From Streptomonospora nanhaiensis (GTDB taxonomy: Bacteria > Actinomycetota > Actinomycetes > Streptosporangiales > Streptosporangiaceae), in NCBI RefSeq assembly GCF_026642255.1, contig NZ_CP113264.1:6014001-6078000 (forward strand): a stretch of 64,000 bases of DNA, in the 5' to 3' direction. The translations under genes were made by a program, and so were the position numbers. This document shows, in pieces, positions 55,338-63,752 of this stretch. Numbering within the stretch: position 1 is the first letter of the stretch; each line of letters starts with the position of its first letter. The notes beneath the pieces are model-generated. The model was not told the origin of the DNA. It made no database searches and saw only the letters and a program-made list of their open reading frames with translations.

Positions 55338-56762
55338 ATGACCGACAAGCGCCAGAACTTCGTCCGGGTCCTGGGAAGGGGTGACGTGCTCGCGCTCGGC
55401 TTCGGCGCGATGATCGGCTTCGGCTGGATCGTGCTCGTCGGCGACTTCATCGGCGCGGCGGGCAGCCTCGGCGCCGCCCTCGCCTTCGTCATCGGCGGCG
55501 TCGTCATGGCCTTCGTCGGCCTCACCTACGCCGAACTCGTCTCCGCGATGCCCCACGCGGGCGGCGAGCACCACTACGCCATGCGCGCCATCGGTCCCAG
55601 GGGCGCCTTCGCCGCCTCCTGGGCCATGGTCCTGGGCTACGTGTCCGTGGTCGCCTTCGAGGCCGTCGCCGTCCCCCAGACCCTCGTCCACCTCTTCCCC
55701 GGCATGGGCGTCGGGCACCTGTGGACCGTCGCGGGATACGACGTGCACGCCGACCTCGTCGCCGTGGGCGTCGTCGTCGCCGTGCTGATGACGGCGGTCA
55801 ACTACGTCGGCATCAGGCCGGCCAGCGCCTTCCAGGTCGTGGCCGTGCTGTTCCTGGTCGCCGTCGGCGCGGTCATGCTCACCGGGTCGTTCGTCGGCGG
55901 CTCCGCCGAGAACATGGAACCCCTGTTCACCGGCGGCGTCCCCGGCGTGTTCGTGGTGCTGGTGGCGGTCCCGTTCCTGTTCGTCGGCTTCGACGTCATC
56001 CCCCAGTCCGCCTCCGAGATCAGGATCCCCCACCGCATGGTCGGCACGCTGCTGGTGGTCTCCGTGTTCTGCGCGACCGCCTGGTACGTGATGGTCGTGC
56101 TCACCGCCGGCGCCGGGCTGTCCGCCGCCGAGCTCTCCGCGTCCGAACTGGCCTCCGCCGACTCCGTCGCCGCCCTGTGGGGCAGTGACGCCATGGGCGA
56201 CCTGCTCGTCCTCGGCGGCATCGCCGGACTGCTGACCAGCTGGAACGCCTTCCTCATCGGGGGCAGCCGCCTCGTCTTCGCCATGGCGGGGGCCCGGATG
56301 CTCCCGGCCTGGTTCGGCCACCTGCACCCGCGCTTCCGCACGCCCTCCAACGCCGTCCTGTTCATCGGGGCGCTGTCCCTGGCGGCCCCGTTCTTCGGCC
56401 GCCCGATGCTCGTCTGGCTCACCAACGCGGGCGGCATGAACATCGTCGCCGCCTACATGCTGGTGGTCGTGAGCTTCCTGGTGCTGCGCCGTCGCGACCC
56501 CGCCATGGAGCGGCCCTTCACCGTCCCGGCCGGTGTGCCGGTCGGCGTGACCGCCCTCGTCCTGTCCTTCGGGCTGTTCCTGCTGTACCTGCCCGGCATG
56601 CCCGCCGCTCTGGGCTGGCCCCACGAGTGGCTCATGGTCGCCCTGTGGTGGGCGGCGGGCGCCGCGCTCCTGTGGCGCCTCCCCCGGATCGCCCCCGGCG
56701 CGGACGCCGAGCGCCGCCTGGTCGAGGCGATGGACGCCCGCGCCGGCGCTCCCCGCACATGA
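55338..56762 (+). CDS. APC-superfamily amino acid/amine permease
   Basis: 474-aa membrane permease with about 12 helices. The first helix contains GFGAMIGFGWIVLVGDFI, the glycine-rich substrate loop of the APC superfamily; GLTYAELVSAMPHAGGEHHYAMRAIG and FVGFDVIPQSASEIRIPHR are further APC blocks. The substrate is not predictable. ATG 55338 has only a weak ribosome site (TTGGGAT). A strong hairpin follows the stop immediately, and the convergent neighbour is an aminotransferase. Confidence 0.88.
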   Translation: MTDKRQNFVRVLGRGDVLALGFGAMIGFGWIVLVGDFIGAAGSLGAALAFVIGGVVMAFVGLTYAELVSAMPHAGGEHHYAMRAIGPRGAFAASWAMVLGYVSVVAFEAVAVPQTLVHLFPGMGVGHLWTVAGYDVHADLVAVGVVVAVLMTAVNYVGIRPASAFQVVAVLFLVAVGAVMLTGSFVGGSAENMEPLFTGGVPGVFVVLVAVPFLFVGFDVIPQSASEIRIPHRMVGTLLVVSVFCATAWYVMVVLTAGAGLSAAELSASELASADSVAALWGSDAMGDLLVLGGIAGLLTSWNAFLIGGSRLVFAMAGARMLPAWFGHLHPRFRTPSNAVLFIGALSLAAPFFGRPMLVWLTNAGGMNIVAAYMLVVVSFLVLRRRDPAMERPFTVPAGVPVGVTALVLSFGLFLLYLPGMPAALGWPHEWLMVALWWAAGAALLWRLPRIAPGADAERRLVEAMDARAGAPRT

Positions 56763-56764
56763 GG

Positions 56765-56794
56765 ACGCGGTCCTCCCGGCCGGGAGGACCGCGT
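56765..56794. terminator. Bidirectional terminator
   Basis: Perfect 13-bp stem ACGCGGTCCTCCC/GGGAGGACCGCGT with a GGCC loop, between the convergent permease and aminotransferase stops. Confidence 0.75.
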
Positions 56795-56822
56795 GCCGGG
56801 TCCGGCGGCGCCCCGTCGCGGT

Positions 56823-58004
56823 TCAGGCCCCGCGCCCGTGCCACGCGGTCAGCCGGGAGACGGCCTCGTCCAGGACCTCGTCCCTCTTGCAGAACGCGAA
56901 GCGGAGCAGGTGCGCCCCCTCCTCCTGGTGGTCGTAGAACACCTGGGCGGGCACCGCCGCGACACCGGCCCCGGCGGGCAGGGCCCTCGCCACGTCGAGC
57001 CCGCTGCCGAACCCGAGGGGGCGGATGTCGGCCATCACGAAGTAGGTGCCCTCGGACACGTTCACCTCGAACCCGGCGGCGGCCAGGCCCGACGCGAGGC
57101 GGTCGCGCTTGCCCTGGAGGGCCGCGCGCTGGGCCGCCACCCACTCCCACTCGCCGTCGATCGCGTCCGCCACCGCCAGCTGCAGCGCGCCGTTGGCGGA
57201 GAAGGTCAGGAACTGGTTGACCGTGCGCACCGCGCTGACCAGCGGCTCCGGTCCCATCACCCAGCCGGTCTTCCAGCCGGTGACGGCGAACATCTTGCCC
57301 ACCGAGGACACCGACACCGTGCGCTCCCGCATACCCGGGAGGGTCGCCAGCGGCACGTGCGGCCTGCCGTCGAAGGTCAGGAACTCGTACACCTCGTCGG
57401 TGAACGCGATCAGGTCGTGCTCCCGGCACACCCGCGCGATCTCCTCCAGCTCGTCGGGGGTGAAGACCGTGCCGGTGGGGTTGTGCGGCGAGTTCACCAG
57501 CACCATGCGGGTACGGGGCCCCACGGCGGCGCGCAGCTCCTCCGGGTCGAAGGTGAACCGCCCCGAGACGGCGTCGGGACGCAGCGTCACCGACCTGCGC
57601 ACACCCCCGGCCAGGGTGATCATCGCGGCGTAGGAGTCGTACATCGGCTCGAAGACGATCACCTCGTCGCCGCGCTCCACCAGGGCGAGCATCGCGGCGG
57701 CGATGCCGGCGGTAGCCCCGACCGTGATGTAGACCTCGCTGTCGGGATCCAGTTCGATGCCGTAGTGGCGGGCCCGGTACCGGCTCACCGCCTGCCGCAG
57801 CTCCGGCCTCCCCGGCCCCGGGGGGTACTGGTTCACCCCCTCCAGGACGCGGCGGGAGGCGCCCTCCAGCAGGGAGCGGGGACCGTCGGTGTCGGGGAAA
57901 CCCTGTCCCAGGTTGACCGACCCGGTCTCCATGGCCAGGCGCGTCATCTCGGCGAAGATCGTCTCGCCGTACACGCGCATTCGTTCGATCAGCGGTTCTT
58001 CCAC
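56823..58004 (-). CDS. PLP-dependent aminotransferase (class I/II)
   Basis: 393-aa fold-type I aminotransferase. Seen: NLGQGFPDTDGP near the N-terminus, NQYPPGPGRPELRQA, VNSPHNPTGTVF, AFTDEVYEFLTFDG and the PLP-binding Lys in SSVGKMFAVTGWKTGW. The pattern fits the methionine/kynurenine/N-succinyldiaminopimelate aminotransferase group; actinobacterial DapC-like proteins have this form. GTG 58004 is preferred over the extension to 58040, but neither has a clear ribosome site. Confidence 0.88.
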   Translation of the reverse strand: MEEPLIERMRVYGETIFAEMTRLAMETGSVNLGQGFPDTDGPRSLLEGASRRVLEGVNQYPPGPGRPELRQAVSRYRARHYGIELDPDSEVYITVGATAGIAAAMLALVERGDEVIVFEPMYDSYAAMITLAGGVRRSVTLRPDAVSGRFTFDPEELRAAVGPRTRMVLVNSPHNPTGTVFTPDELEEIARVCREHDLIAFTDEVYEFLTFDGRPHVPLATLPGMRERTVSVSSVGKMFAVTGWKTGWVMGPEPLVSAVRTVNQFLTFSANGALQLAVADAIDGEWEWVAAQRAALQGKRDRLASGLAAAGFEVNVSEGTYFVMADIRPLGFGSGLDVARALPAGAGVAAVPAQVFYDHQEEGAHLLRFAFCKRDEVLDEAVSRLTAWHGRGA

Positions 58005-58056
58005 CCGACGAGCGTATCCACACGCCCCGCCACCGGCCACTCCCGACCGGGGACGC

Positions 58057-58089
58057 CGAGGGGGCGGACCCCCCGGGTCCGCCCCCTCG
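58057..58089 (-). terminator. Terminator after cdsA
   Basis: Perfect 15-bp stem (58057-58071 with 58075-58089) and 3-nt loop, 22 nt after the cdsA stop, ending the frr-cdsA transcript. Confidence 0.75.
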
Positions 58090-58110
58090 ACACGGTCCTC
58101 CGCGCTTCCC

Positions 58111-59043
58111 CTAAAGGAGGAGGCTGAGCACGATCCACACCACGGGACCCGCGATGAGGAGCGAGTCCAGCCGGTCCATCAGTCCGCCGTGGCCCGGCAT
58201 GAACCGGCCCATGTCCTTGACCCCCAGGTCGCGCTTGAACAGCGACTCGATGAGGTCCCCGACCGTCGCGGCGAGCACGACGGCCAGACCCAGGACCGCG
58301 CCGACCCACCAGGGGCCGTCCAGCATCAGCGTCACGCACAGGGCGCCGGCGACCGCGCACCCCACCACGGAGCCGCCGAAGCCCTCCCAGGTCTTGTTCG
58401 GGCTGATCACCGGCGCCATCTTGTGCCGGCCCAGCATGATCCCGGCGAAGTAGCCGCCGATGTCGCTGGAGATCGTCACCACGATGAACGTCACCAGCCG
58501 GTACTGGCCGTCCTCGGGATGCGAGACGAGCAGCAGCCACGTGCCCAGGAGGAACGGCAGGTACACCAGGGTGAACAGGTTCGCCGAGGCGTCGGCGACG
58601 AACCCGTCCGCCCCGCCGCGCAGCCGCCACACCAGCACGATGATCGCGGTCAGGGCGGTGGTCCCCGCCAGCCACTCGGTCCCCCCGAAGTAGGCGGCCA
58701 CCTGCATGGCGACGCCGCCCACGGCCAGGGGTACGAGGGCGAGGGTCGTGCCCTTGCCCGCGAACGCCCGGTTGAGCTCCCGCAGCCCGATCAGCACCCC
58801 CAGGGAGGTGATGATCGTGAACAGCTGGGGCAGGGGGAAGATGGAGAAGAAGACGAGAGCGCCCAGGACGCACCCGCTCGCGATGGCCACCGGGAGGTTG
58901 CGGCCGGTCTTGACCGGCTCGCCCCCCGGCTTGTGCAGCACGAAGCGCTGGCCGGCCCTGTCGGGATCGTCCTGCGGTCCCGCGTCGGGTCTGTGCTCCG
59001 GTGAGTGGTCATCGCCTCCGGAGCCGCTGGAAGAAGTCGTCAC
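58111..59043 (-). CDS. cdsA: Phosphatidate cytidylyltransferase
   Basis: 310-aa membrane enzyme making CDP-diacylglycerol from phosphatidic acid and CTP. The N-terminal 45 residues are polar, then about eight helices. The C-terminal signature GDLIESLFKRDLGVKDMG continues with RFMPGHGGLMDRLDSLL. GTG 59043 lies 3 nt after the frr stop, so the genes are coupled. This order is standard for actinobacteria. Confidence 0.95.
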   Translation of the reverse strand: MTTSSSGSGGDDHSPEHRPDAGPQDDPDRAGQRFVLHKPGGEPVKTGRNLPVAIASGCVLGALVFFSIFPLPQLFTIITSLGVLIGLRELNRAFAGKGTTLALVPLAVGGVAMQVAAYFGGTEWLAGTTALTAIIVLVWRLRGGADGFVADASANLFTLVYLPFLLGTWLLLVSHPEDGQYRLVTFIVVTISSDIGGYFAGIMLGRHKMAPVISPNKTWEGFGGSVVGCAVAGALCVTLMLDGPWWVGAVLGLAVVLAATVGDLIESLFKRDLGVKDMGRFMPGHGGLMDRLDSLLIAGPVVWIVLSLLL

Positions 59044-59046
59044 CGG

Positions 59047-59604
59047 CTAGACCTCGAGCAGTTCGGCTTCCTTGTGCTTCAGCACCTCGTCGATGGCCGC
59101 GACGTACTTCTGGGAGAGCTCGTCCAGCTCGGCCTGGGCGCGGTGCGCCTCGTCCTCGCCCAGCTCGCCCGACTTCACGGCCTTCTCGAAGGTGTCCTTG
59201 GCACGGCGGCGGACGTTGCGGATCGAGACCTTGGAGTCCTCGGCCTTGGTCCGCGCGACCTTCACGTACTCCTTGCGGCGCTCCTCGGACAGGTCCGGGA
59301 ACACCACGCGGATGACCTGGCCGTCGTCGGACGGGTTCACCCCGAGGTCGCTGTTGCGGATGGCGTTGATGATGTCGGTGCGCGAGTTGACGTCGAACGG
59401 GGAGATGACCACCATGCGCGGCTCCGGAACCGAGAAGGAGGCCAGCTGGTTGATCGGCGTCCGGGCACCGTAGTAGTCGACGGTGATCTTGTTGAACGTG
59501 GCCGGGGTGGGACGGCCCGTGCGGATCGTCGCGAAGTCCTCCTTCGCGACGGTCACGGCCTTCTCCATCTTCTCCTCGGCTTCGAGGAGGGTCTCTTCGG
59601 TCAT
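59047..59604 (-). CDS. frr: Ribosome recycling factor
   Basis: 185-aa RRF, which splits post-termination ribosomes with EF-G. The blocks TIRTGRPTPATFNKITVDYYG, the EPRMVVISPFD segment and IRNVRRRAKDTFEKAVK are standard, and length is exactly that of the family. ATG 59604. It follows pyrH by 60 nt on the same strand and is coupled to cdsA. Confidence 0.97.
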   Translation of the reverse strand: MTEETLLEAEEKMEKAVTVAKEDFATIRTGRPTPATFNKITVDYYGARTPINQLASFSVPEPRMVVISPFDVNSRTDIINAIRNSDLGVNPSDDGQVIRVVFPDLSEERRKEYVKVARTKAEDSKVSIRNVRRRAKDTFEKAVKSGELGEDEAHRAQAELDELSQKYVAAIDEVLKHKEAELLEV

Positions 59605-59664
59605 GTGGCGCTCCCGGTTCTCGGCTGTGGTGTTCGTGGCTTCTTGGCGGCCCTGGGGCCGGTG

Positions 59665-60420
59665 TCAGGCGGTGGTCGGCCCCACGATGGTGCCGATCTT
59701 CTCACCCCGGACCGCGCGCAGGATGTTGCCCTGGCTCATCAGGTCGAACACCACGATGGGCATCCCGTTGTCCATGCAGAGGCTGACCGCCGTGGCGTCC
59801 ATGACCTTGAGGCCCTTCGTGAGGACCTCGTTGTAGTTCAGCTTGTCGAACTTGACCGCGTCCGGGTTGCGCTGCGGGTCGGAGTCGTAGACCCCGTCGA
59901 CCTGGGTGCCCTTGAGGACGGCCTGCGCGCCGATCTCCAGGGCGCGCTGGGCGGCGGTGGTGTCGGTGGAGAAGAACGGGGCGCCGAGACCGGCGCCGAA
60001 GATGACCACGCGGCCCTTCTCCAGGTGGCGGATGGCGCGGCGCGGGATGTAGGCCTCCGCGACCTGGCTCATGTGGATGGCGGTCTGCACCCGGGTGTCC
60101 ACACCGAGCCGCTCCAGGAAGTCCTGGAGGGCGAGGCAGTTGATGACGGTGCCGAGCATGCCCATGTAGTCGGCGCGTCCGCGCTCGATGCCGCCCTCGG
60201 TGAGCTGCGCGCCGCGGAACATGTTGCCGCCGCCGACGACCACGGCGACCTGGATGCCCTCGGAGACCGCCTCGGCGATGGACTCCGCCACGTACTGCAC
60301 GACCTCGGGATCGATGCCCAGTCCGCCTCCGCCGGCGAACGCCTCCCCGGAGAGTTTGAGCATCACGCGCTTCCAACCGGAATCGTGCATCGCCGGTTCG
60401 GTGATCGTCGCTTCGTTCAC
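59665..60420 (-). CDS. pyrH: UMP kinase
   Basis: 251-aa cytosolic kinase converting UMP to UDP. MLKLSGEAFAGGGGLGIDPEVV, VVGGGNMFRGA, FGAGLGAPFFSTDT and DPQRNPDAVKFDKL are family blocks. The first 18 residues are an extra N-terminal stretch; GTG 60420 is used, though ATG at residue 11 (MHDSGWKRV) is a possible start. Located between tsf and frr as usual. Confidence 0.96.
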   Translation of the reverse strand: MNEATITEPAMHDSGWKRVMLKLSGEAFAGGGGLGIDPEVVQYVAESIAEAVSEGIQVAVVVGGGNMFRGAQLTEGGIERGRADYMGMLGTVINCLALQDFLERLGVDTRVQTAIHMSQVAEAYIPRRAIRHLEKGRVVIFGAGLGAPFFSTDTTAAQRALEIGAQAVLKGTQVDGVYDSDPQRNPDAVKFDKLNYNEVLTKGLKVMDATAVSLCMDNGMPIVVFDLMSQGNILRAVRGEKIGTIVGPTTA

Positions 60421-60526
60421 GGCCTGTGGCCTCCCTTGTCGTCCCCGAGTGGCACAGGGTCCCCCGAGTGTTCCTGCTGAGGGCGGACAGGGAGCGCGTG
60501 CTCCGAAATCCGCCCATATCCACCGA

Positions 60527-60556
60527 AGGTGCCGGGGAGTAGTCTCCCCGGCACCT
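60527..60556 (-). terminator. Hairpin after tsf
   Basis: Perfect 13-bp stem AGGTGCCGGGGAG/CTCCCCGGCACCT with loop TAGT, 17 nt downstream of the tsf stop. It probably ends the rpsB-tsf transcript before pyrH. Confidence 0.72.
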
Positions 60557-60573
60557 CCATCATCTCAAAGCTC

Positions 60574-61410
60574 TTAGGCCTGGCCGACCTTGAAGCGGAC
60601 GAAGCGCTTGACGGTCACGCCGGCCTCGTCGACGACCTTCTGGACGGACTTCTTGTTCTCCTTGACGAACGGCTGGCCGAGCAGCGTCACGTCCTTGAAG
60701 AAACCGTTGAGGCGGCCTTCCACGATCTTGGGGATGGCCTGCTCGGGCTTCCCCTCCTCGCGGGTGGTCTGCTCGGCGATGCGGCGCTCGTTCTCCACGA
60801 CCTCGGCGGGGACGTCGTCCTTGCCGATGTACTGCGGGGCGAGGGCGGCGATCTGCTGGGCGAGGTCCTTGCCGACCTCGGCGTCGGCCTTGTCCAGCTC
60901 GACCAGGACGCCCATGGTCGGGGGCAGGTCCGGGTCGGACTTGTGCAGGTAGCTGGCGACGTAGACGCCGTCGAACTTGGCGAAGCGGCGGAACTCCAGC
61001 TTCTCACCGATCACGGCGCCTTTGCCCTCGATGAAGGTCTGGAGGCTCGTGCCCGGCTCGATCTCGGAGGCGGCCACGGTCGCGAGGTCGTCGCTCTCGT
61101 GCGCGGCGACGAAGTCCGCGACCTGGTTGGCCAGCGCGATGAACTGGTCGTTCTTCGCGACGAAGTCGGTCTCGCAGTTGAGCTCGATGAGGGTCGCCTT
61201 GCCCTCGGAGTCCTGCTTGAGGACGACCATGCCCTGGGCGGCAGTGCGCTCCGCGCGCTTGCCGACGTCCTTGGCACCCTTGACGCGCAGGGCCTCGACG
61301 GCCTTGTCGATGTCGCCGTCGGCCTCGGTCAGGGCCTTCTTGCAGGCCATCATGCCCGCGCCGGTCATGTCGCGCAGCTTCTTGACGTCCGCGGCGGTGA
61401 AGTTCGCCAT
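60574..61410 (-). CDS. tsf: Elongation factor Ts
   Basis: 278-aa guanine-nucleotide exchange factor for EF-Tu. The N-terminal MANFTAADVKKLRDMTGAGMM, the LNCETDFVAKNDQF block and the C-terminal helical region FFKDVTLLGQPFVKENKKSV are diagnostic. ATG 61410 gives the canonical start; the open frame upstream runs through the long hairpin and is not used. Follows rpsB by 134 nt. Confidence 0.97.
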   Translation of the reverse strand: MANFTAADVKKLRDMTGAGMMACKKALTEADGDIDKAVEALRVKGAKDVGKRAERTAAQGMVVLKQDSEGKATLIELNCETDFVAKNDQFIALANQVADFVAAHESDDLATVAASEIEPGTSLQTFIEGKGAVIGEKLEFRRFAKFDGVYVASYLHKSDPDLPPTMGVLVELDKADAEVGKDLAQQIAALAPQYIGKDDVPAEVVENERRIAEQTTREEGKPEQAIPKIVEGRLNGFFKDVTLLGQPFVKENKKSVQKVVDEAGVTVKRFVRFKVGQA

Positions 61411-61475
61411 GACTGTTCTCGGATTCCCTTGGAGTGGAGAGTCTGTTCGGAAAGAGGAGCGGAGCCTGGACGTGC

Positions 61476-61519
61476 ACCCCCGGTGCCGCCCCGCCCGGAG
61501 GCGGGGCGGCACCGGGGGT
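61476..61519 (-). terminator. 20-bp hairpin between rpsB and tsf
   Basis: Perfect 20-bp stem (61476-61495 with 61500-61519) and a 4-nt CGGA loop, 25 nt after the rpsB stop. No U-run follows on the minus strand, so it may be a partial terminator, an attenuator or a processing site that sets the rpsB:tsf ratio. Confidence 0.65.
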
Positions 61520-61544
61520 GTTCCGTCGTCCCTGGGACCGCTGA

Positions 61545-62498
61545 CTACTCGGCGGAGCCCTCGGTGGACTCCTGCGCCGGGGCCTCGGCCGGGGCCTCAG
61601 CCGGAGCCTCGGACTCGATCGCGGCCTCGACCTCGGGCTTCGGGGTCTCGACCGGGGCCTCGGTCAGCTCCTTGTCGACCTCGGGGGCGTCCGCGTCCGC
61701 GGCCGGGGCGGCCTCGGTCTCGGTCTTGCCCTCCAGGAGCTCGCGCTCCCACTCGGCCAGGGGCTCCTCGGCGGCCTTCTGCTCGCCCGTGCCCTCGGAG
61801 GCGCCGGAACGGGCCATGAGGCCGTCGGCCACGGCGTCGGCGATCACGCGGGTCAGCAGGCTGACCGAGCGGATGGCGTCGTCGTTGCCCGGGATCGGGT
61901 AGTCGACCTCGTCCGGGTCGCAGTTGGTGTCGAGGATCGCGACGACCGGGATGTTCAGCTTGCGAGCCTCGCTGATCGCGATGTGCTCCTTCTTGGTGTC
62001 CACGATCCAGACCGCGCTGGGCACGCGGGACATGTCGCGGATACCGCCGAGGGTGCGCTCCAGCTTCTCCTTCTCACGGCGAAGGTTGAGGAGCTCCTTC
62101 TTCGTGAGCGCGGAGCCGGCGACGTCGTCGAAGTCGATCTCCTCCAGCTCCTTGAGGCGCTGGAGCCGCTTGTGGACGGTGGAGAAGTTGGTGAGCATGC
62201 CGCCCAGCCAGCGCTGGTTGACGAAGGGCATGCCGACACGACGAGCCTGCTCGTCGATGGCCTCCTGCGCCTGCTTCTTGGTACCGACGAACAGGACGGT
62301 GCCGCCGTGGGCGACCGTCTGCTTGACGAACTCGTAGGCGCGGTCGATGTGCGCCAGCGACTTCTGGAGGTCGATGATGTAGATGCCGTTGCGCTCCGTG
62401 AGGATGAAGCGCTTCATCTTCGGGTTCCAGCGACGGGTCTGGTGCCCGAAGTGGACGCCGCTCTCCAGGAGCTGGCGAGTCGTCACGACTGTGGCCAT
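61545..62498 (-). CDS. rpsB: 30S ribosomal protein S2
   Basis: 317-aa S2. The core matches the family: TTRQLLESGVHFGHQTRRWNP, FVGTKKQAQEAIDEQARRVG and VDTKKEHIAISEARKLNIPVV. After about residue 250 comes a 65-residue Glu/Ala/Pro-rich acidic tail, common in actinobacterial S2. ATG 62498 follows AAGGAGG by 8 nt; the longer open frame to 62687 covers the leader. Confidence 0.97.
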   Translation of the reverse strand: MATVVTTRQLLESGVHFGHQTRRWNPKMKRFILTERNGIYIIDLQKSLAHIDRAYEFVKQTVAHGGTVLFVGTKKQAQEAIDEQARRVGMPFVNQRWLGGMLTNFSTVHKRLQRLKELEEIDFDDVAGSALTKKELLNLRREKEKLERTLGGIRDMSRVPSAVWIVDTKKEHIAISEARKLNIPVVAILDTNCDPDEVDYPIPGNDDAIRSVSLLTRVIADAVADGLMARSGASEGTGEQKAAEEPLAEWERELLEGKTETEAAPAADADAPEVDKELTEAPVETPKPEVEAAIESEAPAEAPAEAPAQESTEGSAE

Positions 62499-62809
62499 GA
62501 CTGGTCCTCCTTGCGGTGGCGGAGAGAGTCTCTCCGCCGTCGGTTGTGCCTGACGCCCCGGCCGCACCGCCATCCCGCCGAAACGGGGTGGACCGTAGGT
62601 ACGACCCCTCCGTGAGGAGGCGCGTGGACGTGCGTATTGTGATCGGCCCGACGGGCCACGGACGATTCTATCCTCAGCCGGGCACACACCGGACCTGTGC
62701 TGCGCCTACGAGTGACCCCGCGCCCCCGTCCGGCGCCCCGGGGCCGGGGTTGTCCACAGTTGCCGGCAAGCCCCTGGCGGCCCCCGTCCCCCTCCCCGAC
62801 CCTGGAGGC
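62499..62809. other. Divergent region rpsB / M23 gene
   Basis: A 311-bp spacer holding the rpsB leader with its palindrome and a -10-like TAGAAT (minus strand, 62670-62665) without a good -35. Nothing else recognised. Confidence 0.45.
62518..62538 (-). promoter_or_regulatory. rpsB leader palindrome next to ribosome site
   Basis: Perfect 10-bp arms GGCGGAGAGA/TCTCTCCGCC around one base, ending 20 nt before the rpsB ATG and just upstream of its AAGGAGG. A leader hairpin in this position could serve S2 autoregulation. Confidence 0.5.
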
Positions 62810-63682
62810 ATGGACCTCTCCCGCCTCCTGCTCCCGCTGCTGTTCGCCTCGCTCCTGTGGTCGCCCGCCTCCCCCGCGGCGGGGGACACCGGCTGGCGCT
62901 GGCCCCTCTCCCCGGCCCCCGGGGTGCTGCGCCCCTTCGACCCTCCCGAGCAGCGCTGGCTCCCGGGGCACCTGGGCGCGGACCTGGCCGCCGAGCCCGG
63001 GCAGGAGGTGTACGCCGCGGGTTCCGGCCGGGTGCGCTTCGCCGGCACGGTGGCCGGGACACCCCTGGTCAGCGTCGCCCACGGGGACCTCCGCACCACC
63101 TACCTCCCGGTGGAGTCCGACCTGGCGCGCGGCGACCCGGTCTCCGCCGGGGACCTCCTCGGCGTCCTGGCCGCCGCCCCACCCCACTGCCGTGACCGCC
63201 CCTGCCTGCACTGGGGCCTGCTCCGCGGCGACGACTACCTCGACCCGCTCGGCCTGCTCGGCCTCGGCGAGGTCCGGCTCCTTCCCCTCGGTCCGGCCCG
63301 GGCCGGACCCCCGCCGGCCCGGTGGCCCCGTGCGGCCGGCGCCCTTCACTCCTGCCGCCTCCGCTCCGGCGGTGCGGCCCCGGGGACACGGGTCGGGCGC
63401 GGGCGCGCGTCCCGGAGGCGCTCCCGGCCCGGCGGGCGCGGAGTGGCGGATTTCGCACCGGCCGGCGCCCCTGGGCCCCTGGAAGGAGGCGGTCCCGCGA
63501 GTCGGCCGGAGGCGAAGGAGCGCGGCAGCCGTCCCGCACCCGCCGGTGGGCCCCGGGGAGGCGCGCCCCGGAGACGGGCAGAGGGCTCTCCGCCCGCACG
63601 CGGGTGCGGCCGATCGGTGTCCTGGCCGGCATCGCGCACCACGACGCCCTCCGCCCGCGCGCGGATGCGATCGCCGGGGTGA
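62810..63682 (+). CDS. Secreted M23-like peptidase with unusual tail
   Basis: The first 165 residues form a small secreted LytM/M23 domain. A signal peptide (MDLSRLLLPLLFASLLWSPASPAAG) is followed by HLGADLAAEPGQEVYAAGSGRVRFAGTV, the TYLPVES strand and CLHWGLLRGDDYLDPLGLLG. H and D of HLGAD and H of LHWG are the zinc-ligand positions. After RLLPL (about 63295) the frame stays open for 130 Arg/Pro/Gly-rich residues that look non-coding. ATG 62810 has GGAGG unusually close. An M23 gene next to rpsB is conserved in actinobacteria. Confidence 0.75.
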   Translation: MDLSRLLLPLLFASLLWSPASPAAGDTGWRWPLSPAPGVLRPFDPPEQRWLPGHLGADLAAEPGQEVYAAGSGRVRFAGTVAGTPLVSVAHGDLRTTYLPVESDLARGDPVSAGDLLGVLAAAPPHCRDRPCLHWGLLRGDDYLDPLGLLGLGEVRLLPLGPARAGPPPARWPRAAGALHSCRLRSGGAAPGTRVGRGRASRRRSRPGGRGVADFAPAGAPGPLEGGGPASRPEAKERGSRPAPAGGPRGGAPRRRAEGSPPARGCGRSVSWPASRTTTPSARARMRSPG

Positions 63683-63734
63683 TGAGGGCGGGCACGGCCG
63701 GGACGCAGCCTCCGCCCGCACGCGGGTGCGGCCG
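63588..63734. repeat. Three repeats at exact 61-bp period
   Basis: A 25-nt block occurs at 63588-63612, 63649-63673 and 63710-63734, each exactly 61 bp apart. The first and third are identical; the middle differs at four positions. The core holds the dyad CCCGC-AC-GCGGG. The intervening 36-nt segments are unrelated. Candidate relic of a CRISPR array or of a structured repeat between convergent genes; no cas gene is in the window. Confidence 0.6.
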
Positions 63735-63752
63735 GCGGACACGGTGGTCCGC

